Below are positions 1-10,839 of a stretch of DNA of 64,000 bases, one piece after another. The translations under genes and the position numbers were made by a program. The DNA lies in contig JAGTXK010000219.1 of the NCBI GenBank assembly GCA_019096195.1, forward strand, positions 186,001 through 250,000, given 5' to 3'. The stretch is from Boletus sp. NGJ (taxonomy: Eukaryota > Basidiomycota > Agaricomycetes > Boletales > Boletaceae). How positions within the stretch are numbered: position 1 is the stretch's first letter; every line of letters begins with the position of its first letter. The notes under the pieces are model-generated. The model was given only the letters and a program-made list of their open reading frames with translations. It ran no database searches and was not told the DNA's origin.

Positions 1-3000
1 TCGACATCGATCTTGTAGGCACTAAATACCCCCCCGACCTCACGCAGGATAGCAGCGCGTGCCATCTCTACGCCATAGGTCTTCAGAATAGAATATATGT
101 CGTTAGAGTAGATGGTGTCGTAATCGATAATGCTGTCGCCCGCTCCGCCTGCAAATTGCCAGATGCCACGGAAATTTGACCCATTGGTAGTAAGCTGTAC
201 TCCTAGATTTTCGAGTACCTCCAAACCAATAACAGAATGACAAACCTGGGCAGTCCCTTTCTCGTTTGCAAGTTTGAAGCAATCTGCAATACCGGGAATC
301 TCACGGATGACAGTCTTGCGACAGGCGCGCTCTACGATCCCAACCAAGAGTAGTTTTGGGAAATCTGCAGAGAACTAGATCATTCTTCAGATGATATCTG
401 CGCTGAGTCAACCAAAATACTCACATCAAGTTTGAATGAACATGCCGATCCCGAAAACTTGAAGTTCGAAGCTTGATGGAAACAGTCGACGAACATATCT
501 GCGTTGACTTTGACCTGCTCGCGAAGTGTGGCAGGAGCCGGTGTCTTGTCGCTAGCCTCTTTACCGTCTGCCTCATCCTCTCCTTCAGAGGCATACACAG
601 CTTCGATTGCAGCGTCGTCGAACTCTTCTTCATTCTCCTCGTCAGACTCATACGAAGCCTGTTCCTTTCTCTGGCGCGCACGCCTGCCGTCTTCGGCATC
701 GGCGTCACCCTGTTCACTTTCCACATCCCCGACCTTCTCGACAGACTCCTCTCCGCCGTCGGCATCTGCGTCAGTCTCTCCCGCGACTAGTTCCTTCCTT
801 GCCTTGCCTTTGCCGAGTTGTATTATCTGGCTCCTAAGATCGGTATCGAGTTTCTTCATTTCTAGTTGTATCTCGCGCTTCAATGTCGAAGGAAAGCGAC
901 CCCCAAACACAGCAAGGATTTCAACCGCACTAACGTCATACTCTTCAACATACTCCTCTTCCGGGTAGAAAGAGAGGTCGACGAAGAACTCCGTCCGACG
1001 CGCATCACCCTGAACGCTCAGACCTTCCTTAACGGTAACCTTGTCGATGATTTGTGAAAGAACGAGCTTGCTGGCTCTCTTGCAGAAAGTTGTTATATCA
1101 CCGTCTAAAATGCCAGGCACGACGTCCATAATCATCGATGGGGTTTTAGGCTTTTGAGAGGCTGTCATTACTATCTCCCTTAGGCGAGGGATCCCTAAAG
1201 TGACATTTGCAGCACCGTGACCTATAGAGTAGATGAGAGAAACTGTAGGTAATCAAGAATATCACTTGCCAGCAAAGTGGAATGTGTTCAAGGTCATCTG
1301 CGTCGAAGGTTCGCCAACTCTGTAGCCGAATGATAAGCATGTCACAATTTCACAACGTTAACATGGAAGAGACCCACCCTTGAGATGCTAAAAGGCCAAC
1401 TGCTTCTCCGGGCTCAACCAGACTTCTCAAATACTTGACGTTCATCAGAAGGCGGAAATACCGGGGCTTCATAGCGTGTTGTCTGTGTTTGATCGCCTGT
1501 CTCGCTTCTGGGGTCTTGGACTTGATGGTCGGAGGGTTGGAGTCCAAATAGGCCTCGATGGACTCGGCAAATTTCTCTGAAGTACTTCCAAGATAGCGGG
1601 AAGGACTGAACATGTCAAGAGCGGGAGCCATCTCCTCCCGCGGAGCTGCGGTGTATTTACTGGGGCGTACTCTGGACCGTTTCAGCACCTTCTTCATATA
1701 AGCCGCTGCATCCTCGTCGTTGATCGCACCAGCGATGCTCTTCGGTTGATACAGGTTAAGAAGAGTATGTTGATTTTCCGCCACAAATTTGAACTGGAAG
1801 AGGTGCTTCTGCTTGGTGACATCAAGACCGTCTCCGCCATATAGGAATTGGTAAACAGAAGAGTCGCTACCACGAACGGTGTTGTCGTAATGGATACGAA
1901 CTCCCTCCAAGTGTTTTATGAGACACCGTTGCAAGTACCCTGAGCGAGACGTCTTCACAGCTGTGTCGATAAGACCTTCTCGACCAGCCATACAGTGGAA
2001 GTAGAATTCTTGCGGCTTGACACCTGTTAGGAATCGGCTCGCTACGTATCCACCAGCAATCGCCTTCGTTTCGAATGGTTTGAACGATGGAAGTGTTTTG
2101 CCACTGACCATGACGGGCACACGTCGACCCTCTAGCTCTTGTTGACCAAGGGCGCAAGATATCTGCTGGGCATTGACTGCGCTACCCTTGGCACCAGACT
2201 GTGTCATTGCTTGCATGTGATTATGAGGAAACTTGCGCAGCAACCCGAAGGGTATACAAGCATCAGCGATCGATTTCGTGAGTTTTGCCAGCTTGCTTTT
2301 GATGGTCACATCAAGACCTGCCATTTTACTATCATCCCGGAGGACATCTTCGAGGAGAGACGTAAGCGCGGCAGGAATATCCTCTTCTTCTACTTTCGAC
2401 AATGAAGGGAAGTTTTCGATGGCGCCTTCCGTGCCAAGATTACCATTCTCCTGCAAAATGTTGGTACGATTCCGGTCCCCAACGGGAGTCAGCACTAGAT
2501 CATCCATGCGACAAGTAAAGGCCCGGTGCTGCAAGAATTTTGTAAACAAACGGCTGAGGATACCAAGGAGTTGTCCTGCGACAGTTGCTCCATATAGCTC
2601 ATGCACGGAGTGCACGAGTCCGTAATCTGTGGCACCAAAAGCTGATTTGTCAAGAATACCACGATGTAGTTCACCGTCAAGGATGACGATCTTATCTTCT
2701 AAGGATCCTTTCCCCCAGAGATTTCCAGGGACTTTGGAAGTGGACTCCAGGTTCAATCCCTCAGCGTTGTTCGGTGTGATGTTTAAAAGTACAGTAGAGA
2801 TCTAGTCAATGTTAGTCAATACAAAGGATGCGTAAGAATAAACGCACTAGTTGTTTCCCTGTCCAAAGGGGCGCCGGTACCCATATGGCAGGTGGAAGGG
2901 TCTTGAGACGATCAGATGATGATTCAGCGCTTTCTGGCCGGAGGGATCCGTAGAGAAGTTGGTAATACTCGTCTCTGGAGAGAAAGGTATCTTGACATGT

Positions 3001-5603
3001 CATCCATACTCCGGCAACGACGTGATCCTGTATTAAACCCCGGAGAGGCTTCCCCGATGTGGGTACTAAGTATTGATTGTCTGTATTAGCAATGAATCTG
3101 GCCTCGGCTTGAGCTACCGGGTTCTCTGGAAATAATCATGAAGAGCCAGAAGATAGCACGGCCAGTTAAACATACGAGGAAAATGGATATTCATCTCTGT
3201 GAAATATGTTAGCGGTTTAGGAGGCAATCAAATAGGACACATTTACCATCACCATCGAAGTCGGCTTGCAAGAGGATAGGTTAACAACGAAGGGTGTGAT
3301 ATAGAGTTCGTGAACATGGACATACCATTATAGGAATTACTACACAAGAAGAATTTGATTGAAAACCCCGAAAAAAAAGATAGCACTGCAGGGCACTCAC
3401 CAGTTCGCGTAATGCATGCGTATTGTTTTCTCGCCTTGAAGGATGCGGGCTTTGTGGCACATCATGCTTGGTTTATGTAGCGTTGGTTGTCGGTTCAAGA
3501 TCAAGATATCGCCGTCTTGGAGATGGCGATACACCTTTTTATTAATGGACGGAGTTTTTGTCGAAAGACCATTGCGTCCACCACCGTTCGCATCCTGCGG
3601 TGTAAAAAGCATATCAGCAACAGCCTGGCGTTGTTCCTTCGTCATTTTATCCTGATATAAGGTTGGCTCAAGTCGACTTCAAACGTGCCAGGAGAAAATT
3701 ACCAATGATTGTAAGCGTCCATCTTCAAACTCCACCATAGAAGCACCGGGATAGTTCTTTGGCCCATTTATCACCCATTGACGACATTGGTGGACATTCA
3801 ATGGAGTGACAGGTTCTGGGTATGTCAACTTTCTAGCAAAAACAGGTGGAATGCCAATCTCGTTTGGTTCGATATTGACATCAGGGGAGATGACCGAACG
3901 CGCGGCATAATTAACACGTTTCCCCTGTATTATCTTGCTCAGTTGGTATCAACATATACGACCCTTGTAAAACGAACCATCATGTGTTTCCGGAATAGTC
4001 CCTCCTTCTTTTCGAGACCCTGCTTTACGCCGGGAGGTGGTAGCTTTCCTTGACGAGATGGCTGTGGATTTTTATTGCTATCGATGAAGCTGTTAACGTC
4101 AACTTGTAGCTGTATCAAAGCTTCAAGAAGCGACCCCAACAAACGTCTGCGCGAAGCCTCATCCACACTTGAGGTTTTCACCGATGCAACAGCCAGGTCA
4201 ACGTTCAAATCGCGTAAACGATATGATGTATTAAGAACTCTGGCTAGGAGCTCATTTTGGGGGTTCTCGAACAGGGTTTCTCCCATTTTTGACGGGGGTC
4301 GAAATCGTGTTGGCGGTACCAACAACACGTCCATGAAGAACATGTCGGGAGAGGCTAATGATAGACCATGGTGCGAAAGAAGTGCAAAAGGACCGTGTCG
4401 ACCGAATAGAAGAGAGCAGATGACTGGGCAATTTTTGAACAGACGACGAAGGTGGGCACGACATTCCTCTGGGGGTATGACCCTTTCGTTACGTCCGCGT
4501 GACGATTTGACTTTTCCGCTGACTGACTTGGGCAACGTCTCCTTTGGAGACCCGGACGTTCCTTCCTCCTCGTCTGTGTAGGTCAAATCTCCTTCAGGTT
4601 CTGAGTCCGAGGGATCGTCGACCTCGTCAAGTAATTGAGCATCTATACTTGGACGATATCCCGCAGCTGCTTGCTGCTGGACAAGAAGTACATCTGGGCG
4701 TTTGAGGCCGACAGCCCTATGTCGATTTTTGTTCTTCGTAGAGAGATCATATTCTACAATCTTCGTGAAACCCTCCCTGCGGAACGTATACCCATGTCTA
4801 TTACACCAGCGTCAGGGGAGTGACAGTCATGCAAAAAAGAAGATACTTACGCCCGACAATTCCGGCACGTTTTTGAGATGGTTATCTTCAGAAAATCCAG
4901 GATAACCTCTTTCCTCGCCTGGTGGACAAGTTCATTCTTATAATGATCGCGTTTACTGCTCGATACACGAGCAAAGTGGATAGCAACGTAGAGGTCGACG
5001 CGCTTTTCGAATTCCTCCTCAGCTTCATCTTGGCTATCCTCAGTATCATCGGCGTTCCGCAACTGGATTTGAATATCGTCCACGCCATGCGCCGCCTCAA
5101 GGAGACCATGCTCCATCAATCGTAGTTTAGCGACGTACTTACACACCTAAGCTCGCAATGACCCCTTCAGCTTGAGTAAATGATGATAAGGAGGAAACGG
5201 CTCCTACCACAGATCGGGGGGTCTTGAATTTATGACAGAACAAACAGGTTCCGCGAAGGACATTGTACATGTTTGTCATGAACAGAGGATGGTAGACAGG
5301 AGAGGGTAGCTCGATGTGACCGTAATGTCCGGGACAAGTGAAATAGCTGAGGTGACATGTTGCACAACTGCAGAGGGACAATTGCCACAGAGTTGAATCT
5401 GAGAGTAAGACAACTCACATGTCATGCCGATCACTTGGTCCAAGAGCCGGATCGTACAGACCACCCACGTTGGGTCTATTCAGGTCGTCGAGGAGGACTG
5501 GGTTCACTATCTGCTTTACGGATATCCTGCGGATGTCCTCCGTGGAAAGGAATGAGAACGATACACTCGAGACCGTGGAGGGTATCGAGAGAGCGACGTT
5601 CAT
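1..5603 (-). CDS. RPA190: RNA polymerase I largest subunit (A190), 3' end cut by window
   Basis: Catalytic largest subunit of nucleolar RNA polymerase I, which makes the 35S pre-rRNA. Reading leftwards from the ATG at 5603, the joined exons give the N-terminal zinc-binding clamp ([18 protein letters not shown]), a second CxxC pair (CRNC, near 4855), the funnel and cleft, the active-site loop NADFDGDEMNIHF, the bridge and trigger-helix region ([19 protein letters not shown], then [20 protein letters not shown]) and the conserved [16 protein letters not shown]. An acidic insertion, typical of A190 and absent from the Pol II and Pol III paralogues, lies around 540-780. The last readable residues are [18 protein letters not shown], so roughly the last 70-80 residues expected from the yeast protein lie outside the window. 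At least ten short introns are needed. Three of them isolate a 14-nt and an 18-nt exon in the catalytic loop. Family identity is secure. Confidence 0.97.
3247..3264 (-). other. RPA190: 18-nt microexon encoding A-D-F-D-G-D of RPA190
   Basis: It is preceded by a ...gcaag acceptor and followed by a gtaaat donor. It carries all three catalytic aspartates of the polymerase active site. The next exon starts at 3196 and continues EMNIHFP. Confidence 0.9.
3326..3339 (-). other. RPA190: 14-nt microexon in RPA190 catalytic loop
   Basis: The exon ends at 3401 after AAC TG. The 14-nt segment 3326-3339 is flanked by a ...gtag acceptor and a gtatgt donor. The next exon is 3247-3264 (18 nt). Joined, they read C-N-S-Y-N-A-D-F-D-G-D-E, the invariant Mg-binding loop. 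No other joining of this stretch restores the motif. Confidence 0.9.
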
Positions 5604-5787
5604 GATGAGTGAGTAAAGCTTCGCAAATCCCTGTGCCCACAGACTACGCCAGTAGCGGAATGCCCAAGCTCATTGGCTTGTGGGCAATACTAGAAGGGGT
5701 CGATAAAACTTTCTGCTCAAGTAACACTACATTTGGTCAATCTACCAACAACATCACGTGAGACTGCATCCTAGCTCCAACTTCATC

Positions 5788-6983
5788 TCAACTCAACGTT
5801 CCGCTACGTTTCACCCCTACCCTACTTTTCCCGGATTTGGTCTTCTGAGCTTCGCTTACCAGCTCTGCAATCAACCTATTATACGTCTCTGAGTCCTGCT
5901 GAAGTGCATCGCGCGTTTGTAGAAGGTACGTCAAAAGCGAAGACGTGTTTGTTGTCTCCAGGCGTAGGTCGGCGAGATATTTCTCCAACTTTGTCAACGG
6001 AAACAAGTTTAGTTGATCTGCGAGACGATCACGATACATGTCTGGAATGCAAACGACGAGCGCAATGGCCCACCTGTGTCGAGACCCAAAAGGTCGTCTA
6101 TTTTCTTTGCGTCCAGCTCTGGTTTAGGCCCGAGGCTTAATTGCATCACCGTTGACGATCCAGAGCGTGCAGACAGTTGAGGTGTATTGGATCGCGTCCC
6201 TGCTCGAGAACTACTCCGGGACGGGGGCGTACTCTGGATTGGAATGTTTGCGGCTCCTGGAGGAGCAGACACGGGTCGAGTCGAAACGCGGAGAGGCGGA
6301 AGGGGTTTAGCAGTAACTTGGGGAAGTATTTCATCCAGATTGACAGGAAGTCCGAGGGCGATCAAGTGTTGCTGTCGTACACGAGACCGTACCCAACTGA
6401 TAGGTTCCATGAGAGGTGGTGAGTTCAGTAGTAAGGAATATAACTCGCGGCTACGATGCATGAGCAGGATGAGACGGGTAAAAGAACATGCCACGCACCT
6501 TGCTGAAGTAGTTAGTATCTGACCAATGCCCTCGACTTGCCTGATATCCTTGTCACTGGTCAAATTGGACAGTTTGTGTGACCAGACTGGACCAAGGATT
6601 TCCTCGATCTGTAGACTCAAGTCCTGCACAGAAGGCAGTGGATTTAGACGGAGGGTCCTCCAGCTCAGCTGAGGCAAGCCTTGTCCTTGTATGTCTTCGC
6701 TGAACTTGGTATCTTCCTCGAAAGCGAAATTAACATCTGAACCCCCTACCTCACCAAAGTCCCCGAAATCTGCAAAATCATCATCCTGGACAACAGACGG
6801 CGTTTTGGATTCTAATGGGGTGTGGAAGTCATCGAAATCATCGGGTTGGTCATGAGATGCGGTAGAAGCAGAAGTAGACAATGGTGGAGGTGGAGGCGGA
6901 TGTGGAGGCAACAAAGAGAGTGCTGGCGCAGGTACACCCCATACTGACGAATCGAAGCTGAAATCATCGTCCAAGGATTGCAT
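5788..6983 (-). CDS. Laa2/aftiphilin-like AP-1 and clathrin accessory protein (tentative)
   Basis: A protein with a Pro-rich, disordered N-terminus carrying acidic-phenylalanine clusters (DDFDDF, DDDFADFGDFGE), a central helical region (LQIEEILGPVWSHKL, then WVRSRVRQQHLIALGLP) and a Ser-rich linker. A C-terminal region (LTKLEKYLADLRLE, then LLTYLLQTRDALQQDSE) reads as a coiled coil. DDF/FxxF clusters of this kind bind AP-1 and clathrin adaptors in fungal Laa2 and animal aftiphilin, so a role at trans-Golgi or endosomal coats is the best guess. Two introns are inferred (donor after ...TTSAS, and ...LLGLDT joined to DQLNLF). The ATG at 6983 was chosen because upstream sequence runs into the promoter of the divergent RRN11 gene. 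Family assignment rests on motif style only. Confidence 0.55.
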
Positions 6984-7143
6984 CGCACCAGGTACCTGCT
7001 TTCTCGAGCGTCGAGTGAGGAATAAAGAGAGTGTATATGTCGTGTGGCAGGTCACCGCACGTAACGTTTGGAGTAGTAATACAAGTATTTCAGAGCAACT
7101 TGGTAGGCTCAGGCGTGACCTTTGCTCGGGTACCGCGACCCTC

Positions 7144-8014
7144 ATGCCGCCGAACGTCCACAAATTCCTATTTTCACCACCAAAGGATATCCTACCTCTT
7201 ACCTCTCGTCGTGTGCATCTACGGCGGCTTTACGATGTGCTCCACCTCAGCATACAACGGGGTGATCTCCACCGTGCTCGCCGAGCCTGGGCAATTCTCG
7301 CAAGGTGTAAGGAGATTGATTGGAGGACCTCGTGGATGCTCGCAATCGGACTCCTGAATCGCTCTGGGCACAGAACAGAAAGCAACCAAACGAAGATCGA
7401 CTACCTGCGGACGACGATGCTGCATTCTCCTGAAGATGTTCGTCCACGCTCGAAACGCAACACTTTACTCTACTGATCGCTTTGTCATGCCATAGAGGGA
7501 ATCAATCCTGTGTGAACTTGTCCACTTGTATGTCGTGGCCGGGAGACATAGAGAGGCTCTCGACGAGCTGGAATTGTTCGAGCTTCAAGCCTTTCGCTAC
7601 AAGTCGTTGCTGACATATTTAACATCAGTTCTCTACCCTCGTTTCCTTACCGCGACAATGCCGTGCTTCATATCTATGCGGGGATATGTTCTGTCCTTGC
7701 CTCTCAGTCTGGTTCCGCGAGCGAGGTCAATGTACAATCAATCGACAGCGAGATGCTTGACCGAGCTCAAATCTTTTTCGAACGTGCCAAGTCACTCGAT
7801 CCGGAAAACATCGTCGTGGATTCATTGCTAGGCATCGTAAGGGTATTCTTTCGGGACGTGCCATCACTCAGTGAGCTGATATGGTGGGAAGACCCAAAAT
7901 CTCGCCCAGAGTCCAATGGCCCTCCCCCAGACAGAAGCCTCCGATGAGGACGAAACTAGCGCTAATCCGCGAGACGTAGCAGAATCTCTCCGAGTCAAGA
8001 GACCGCGAACTTGA
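7144..8014 (+). CDS. RRN11: RNA polymerase I-specific initiation factor Rrn11-like
   Basis: Predicted subunit of the core factor (SL1-like complex) that recruits RNA polymerase I to the rDNA promoter. The first exon encodes HLRRLYDVLHLSIQRGDLHR and RARRAWAILARCKEIDW, the TPR-like signature of fungal Rrn11. Later exons give ESILCELVHLYVVAGRHREA, LPSFPYRDNAVLHIYAGI and FFERAKSLDPENI, again helical repeat style. Exons: 7144-7437, 7496-7575, 7629-7836, and a last exon after an intron ending near 7909, which gives an acidic tail and a basic KRPRT end. The last splice is less certain: reading through without it ends at about 7947. The gene is divergent from the Laa2-like gene (160 bp between starts) and its stop lies 67 bp from the RIX1 stop. 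Confidence 0.8.
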
Positions 8015-8081
8015 ATTTGGCCTGTAGATAATCCTCGGGGTCTGAAACATCTACTGGACTAATAGCGTTGTATGATATGCT

Positions 8082-10719
8082 TCAGGCATCCGAATCTGAG
8101 CCTAAATCGATGGTGGGCACTTCCTCATGATCGGATTCGTCCACTGACATCGGGGCTACATATACAATTGATGCAGGTCCTTTTTGGGAGATCGGCAACG
8201 ATGGTCCAGCTGGTGCCTCGGGCATGACCTGTAGTAGTGGTACTGCAGGCAGAACAGATGAAGTAGCCACTTTCATTGGGAGATTGCCATTGGCATCATT
8301 TCTAGCTTGTGGATGCAGCTCAATGGAGGTCGGCAACGTTCGTTCTTGCGGTGGATTGAGGGGTGTTTGCTGATTCAGAGCCAAAGAGCTCTGGCTGACT
8401 GGTTCGGGGTGGTTTTGTAGCCCGGAGTTGTTTGAGCGGATCTCCCCATCGCCAAAGGCTAGATCAAGTGAATGACGGGTTGCCGTTTCTTCTGCGCTTT
8501 CCTCTGCGGATGAGAGCGAGAGAGATTCCACAAAAGGTAGTGTTCGGACGAATGGCGGTCGACGAGGGTGCAGCAGAAGGTCAATATGAGAGTAGAGGTT
8601 GTCACGCGTCGTTAAATTCTGTGCATGTCGTTCGTTCCGAATAGTCTATTTTAGGAATGGGTCCACATACCTCAGAGGTAAATGAACGAAGGACGAGGGC
8701 GGTGCCTCTGCTCATGGCATGCGAGATTCCTTGCGCACTTTCAACGCATATATCACGAACTTTTCTGATCACCTTCCCGTGGAAGCTAGGATCGGGTGAA
8801 AGACATGAGGGTGGTATTGAAGGAAGTGACAGTAGGATGGATAGGAGCACTCGGTTCGCAAGGGAGCGCGTTGAAGGCGCAAGTTCTACATTCAACACAC
8901 ATTGATGCACAACTAGGAATGTTTATGAGCAGCCAGATATCTGAACATACGTCAAGGCATTTACCATCTAGAGCTGCAATCAATGTGTCACATTCAGCGG
9001 TCGTCACGCAGACCATGATTTTGGTTGCCGAGAGTACATTGTCAGCTTCATATTCTCGTCGTCTCCTTTTGCTTGCTCTTGACTGACTAGTAGCTCCTGA
9101 ATTCGTCTCTGTATGTGATTGATGGAGGTAGAGAGGGGACAAAATAGAGATGGTTGCTTTCAAGAGACGATTAATCGCGAGTGTAGCACCAACAACAGGG
9201 CAAAAGTAAAGCAGACGGTAGGCACACCGAAGGAACGGATGCTTCTGTGAGCTATGATTTACATGAGTATTTACGAGGGAATCCAGCGAGAATTTTACGT
9301 ACTGCTCAAGATTATTTTCAAGGTGAGACGAGATGATCATGATCAACCTCGATGTGTGGGGGGCTAGCAGGTCCTGCGTGCTAAGAAATGGGGCTCTAAT
9401 GGATGCTTGCGCGAGACGAGGTATTGAACTTACGTTTGGGTCAAGCAAGAAAGCAAACGACAAGCCTGCATCCAAATTTGTGGTATCACTGCAGACTCAG
9501 CCATCCTAACATGTGAATCAAAATGAGTTGGTCCCTAAAGCAGCCTGAGTGCACTTCAAAGAAAATTTCCTAAAACCAACCTCATCATCAAGACTGCTTG
9601 CCAATAAACACCAACAAAAGGCTGCAAGATGACCTATCGGTACTTTAACAGGGCGACTAACAGGTGCTCTGCAATCCTGATGAGATAATGGGACACATAT
9701 AGCCACAATCTCGAAGTTACCTGAGCAGTGCACCAATTGCGCTGACCCCAGATTTCAACCTGTCAAGGTTGAGTGCAACTGTTGTCAGAGGATTACCGGT
9801 CGTTGTATCGGCGTGCGAGAGAGGATTGGATAGTTTGCCATCGGCTGAGCATAAATACCCTATGGCCTTGTGGCTTAGTTGAGCACTTGTGGGGAATGTT
9901 GTTCGCAAAGCTAGCCAAGCAGACCAGGAAAACTGCAGGACCTCGTCCAAGCAAGTCCGCCATAAATTTGCACCCCCAATTTTCCCTCCAAGGAAGTGTA
10001 GGGCGGCGTAGAGATTCACGGTAGCATCAAGGAGGCAATCCGTTGCGTGACGCACGGAACTGCTGAATATTTGATGACACAGCGCGTATAGTCTCTGACT
10101 AAGTGCTTTATGCAGCGAAGGGTATAGCGGTACCAGTTGTGCCAGCGTTCGTATGGACGAGGTCTGGCAAACGATGAGCACCTGTGTTCCATCAAGACAT
10201 GGGGGACTACCTTGATATCTCGGTCATCGTGTTTCTCTGCGATTGTAAGAAGTGCCGAGCTCACTTTGGGCACAACGGGGATTACAATTTGTCTCTGAAA
10301 CTCGAGGTTGCGTTCTGCAGTACAGAAAACCAGGCACAAGTATCGCATAGACGCCCTTAGGATGGGAACAGGTTCAGGTTTCTGTGGACGGGCGATTGGA
10401 AATGAATAAATGCCACATATAGTATTCAACAAACCGACAAGATTGGAAACACAATTCCAACCCAGGACTGAGCATTGTCGATGAGTAGTGACTTTGACAA
10501 GAATGACATCCGGTACGCGATGCATATGGCGGCCCAACGTGCTGCAGGATCTTTTGAATGCATCAACGAGGTGACACGGGTTACCCATTTTTGCAGATGC
10601 GGGGATGGGGCAAGACAGGATGATGAAAGGTGGTCCAATATGTAAGGAAGGTGAGCAATGCTAGACGCATCCGTAACGAGGAACTGGAGCAGGGTCTGAA
10701 GTTGACTAGGTACGTCCAT
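8082..10719 (-). CDS. RIX1: Pre-60S maturation factor Rix1 (PELP1 family)
   Basis: Component of the nucleolar/nucleoplasmic Rix1-Ipi1-Ipi3 complex, which with Rea1 drives ITS2 processing and pre-60S remodelling. The N-terminus (ASSIAHLPYILDHLSSS, LQKWVTRVTSLMHSKDP, then ARWAAICIAYRMSFLSKSLL) matches the HEAT-like start of fungal Rix1. The middle contains GGKIGGANLWRTCLDEVLQF. The C-terminus is low-complexity and ends in an acidic patch (DESDHEEVPTIDLGSDSDA), as in the PELP1/Rix1 family. Several introns interrupt the middle; only the outer limits are firm. The start codon at 10719 lies 120 bp from the divergent SEC10 start. Exact internal splicing between about 8600 and 10430 was not fully solved. 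Confidence 0.85.
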
Positions 10720-10839
10720 GGACCGGACGATTTTCTCGGATGGAGTAGCCTGAAGCCTTTGGTTTTCAACACGTCAAAACAAAGCAGATGTTCTACTCTA
10801 GGTTATTGGAGTATTCTTCGCTTCATTTTTAATGCAACG

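Noticed and set aside
6984-7163. In-frame 5' extension of the Laa2-like gene
   Set aside because: It would overlap the start of RRN11 and has no protein character; the ATG at 6983 is followed by typical acidic sequence.
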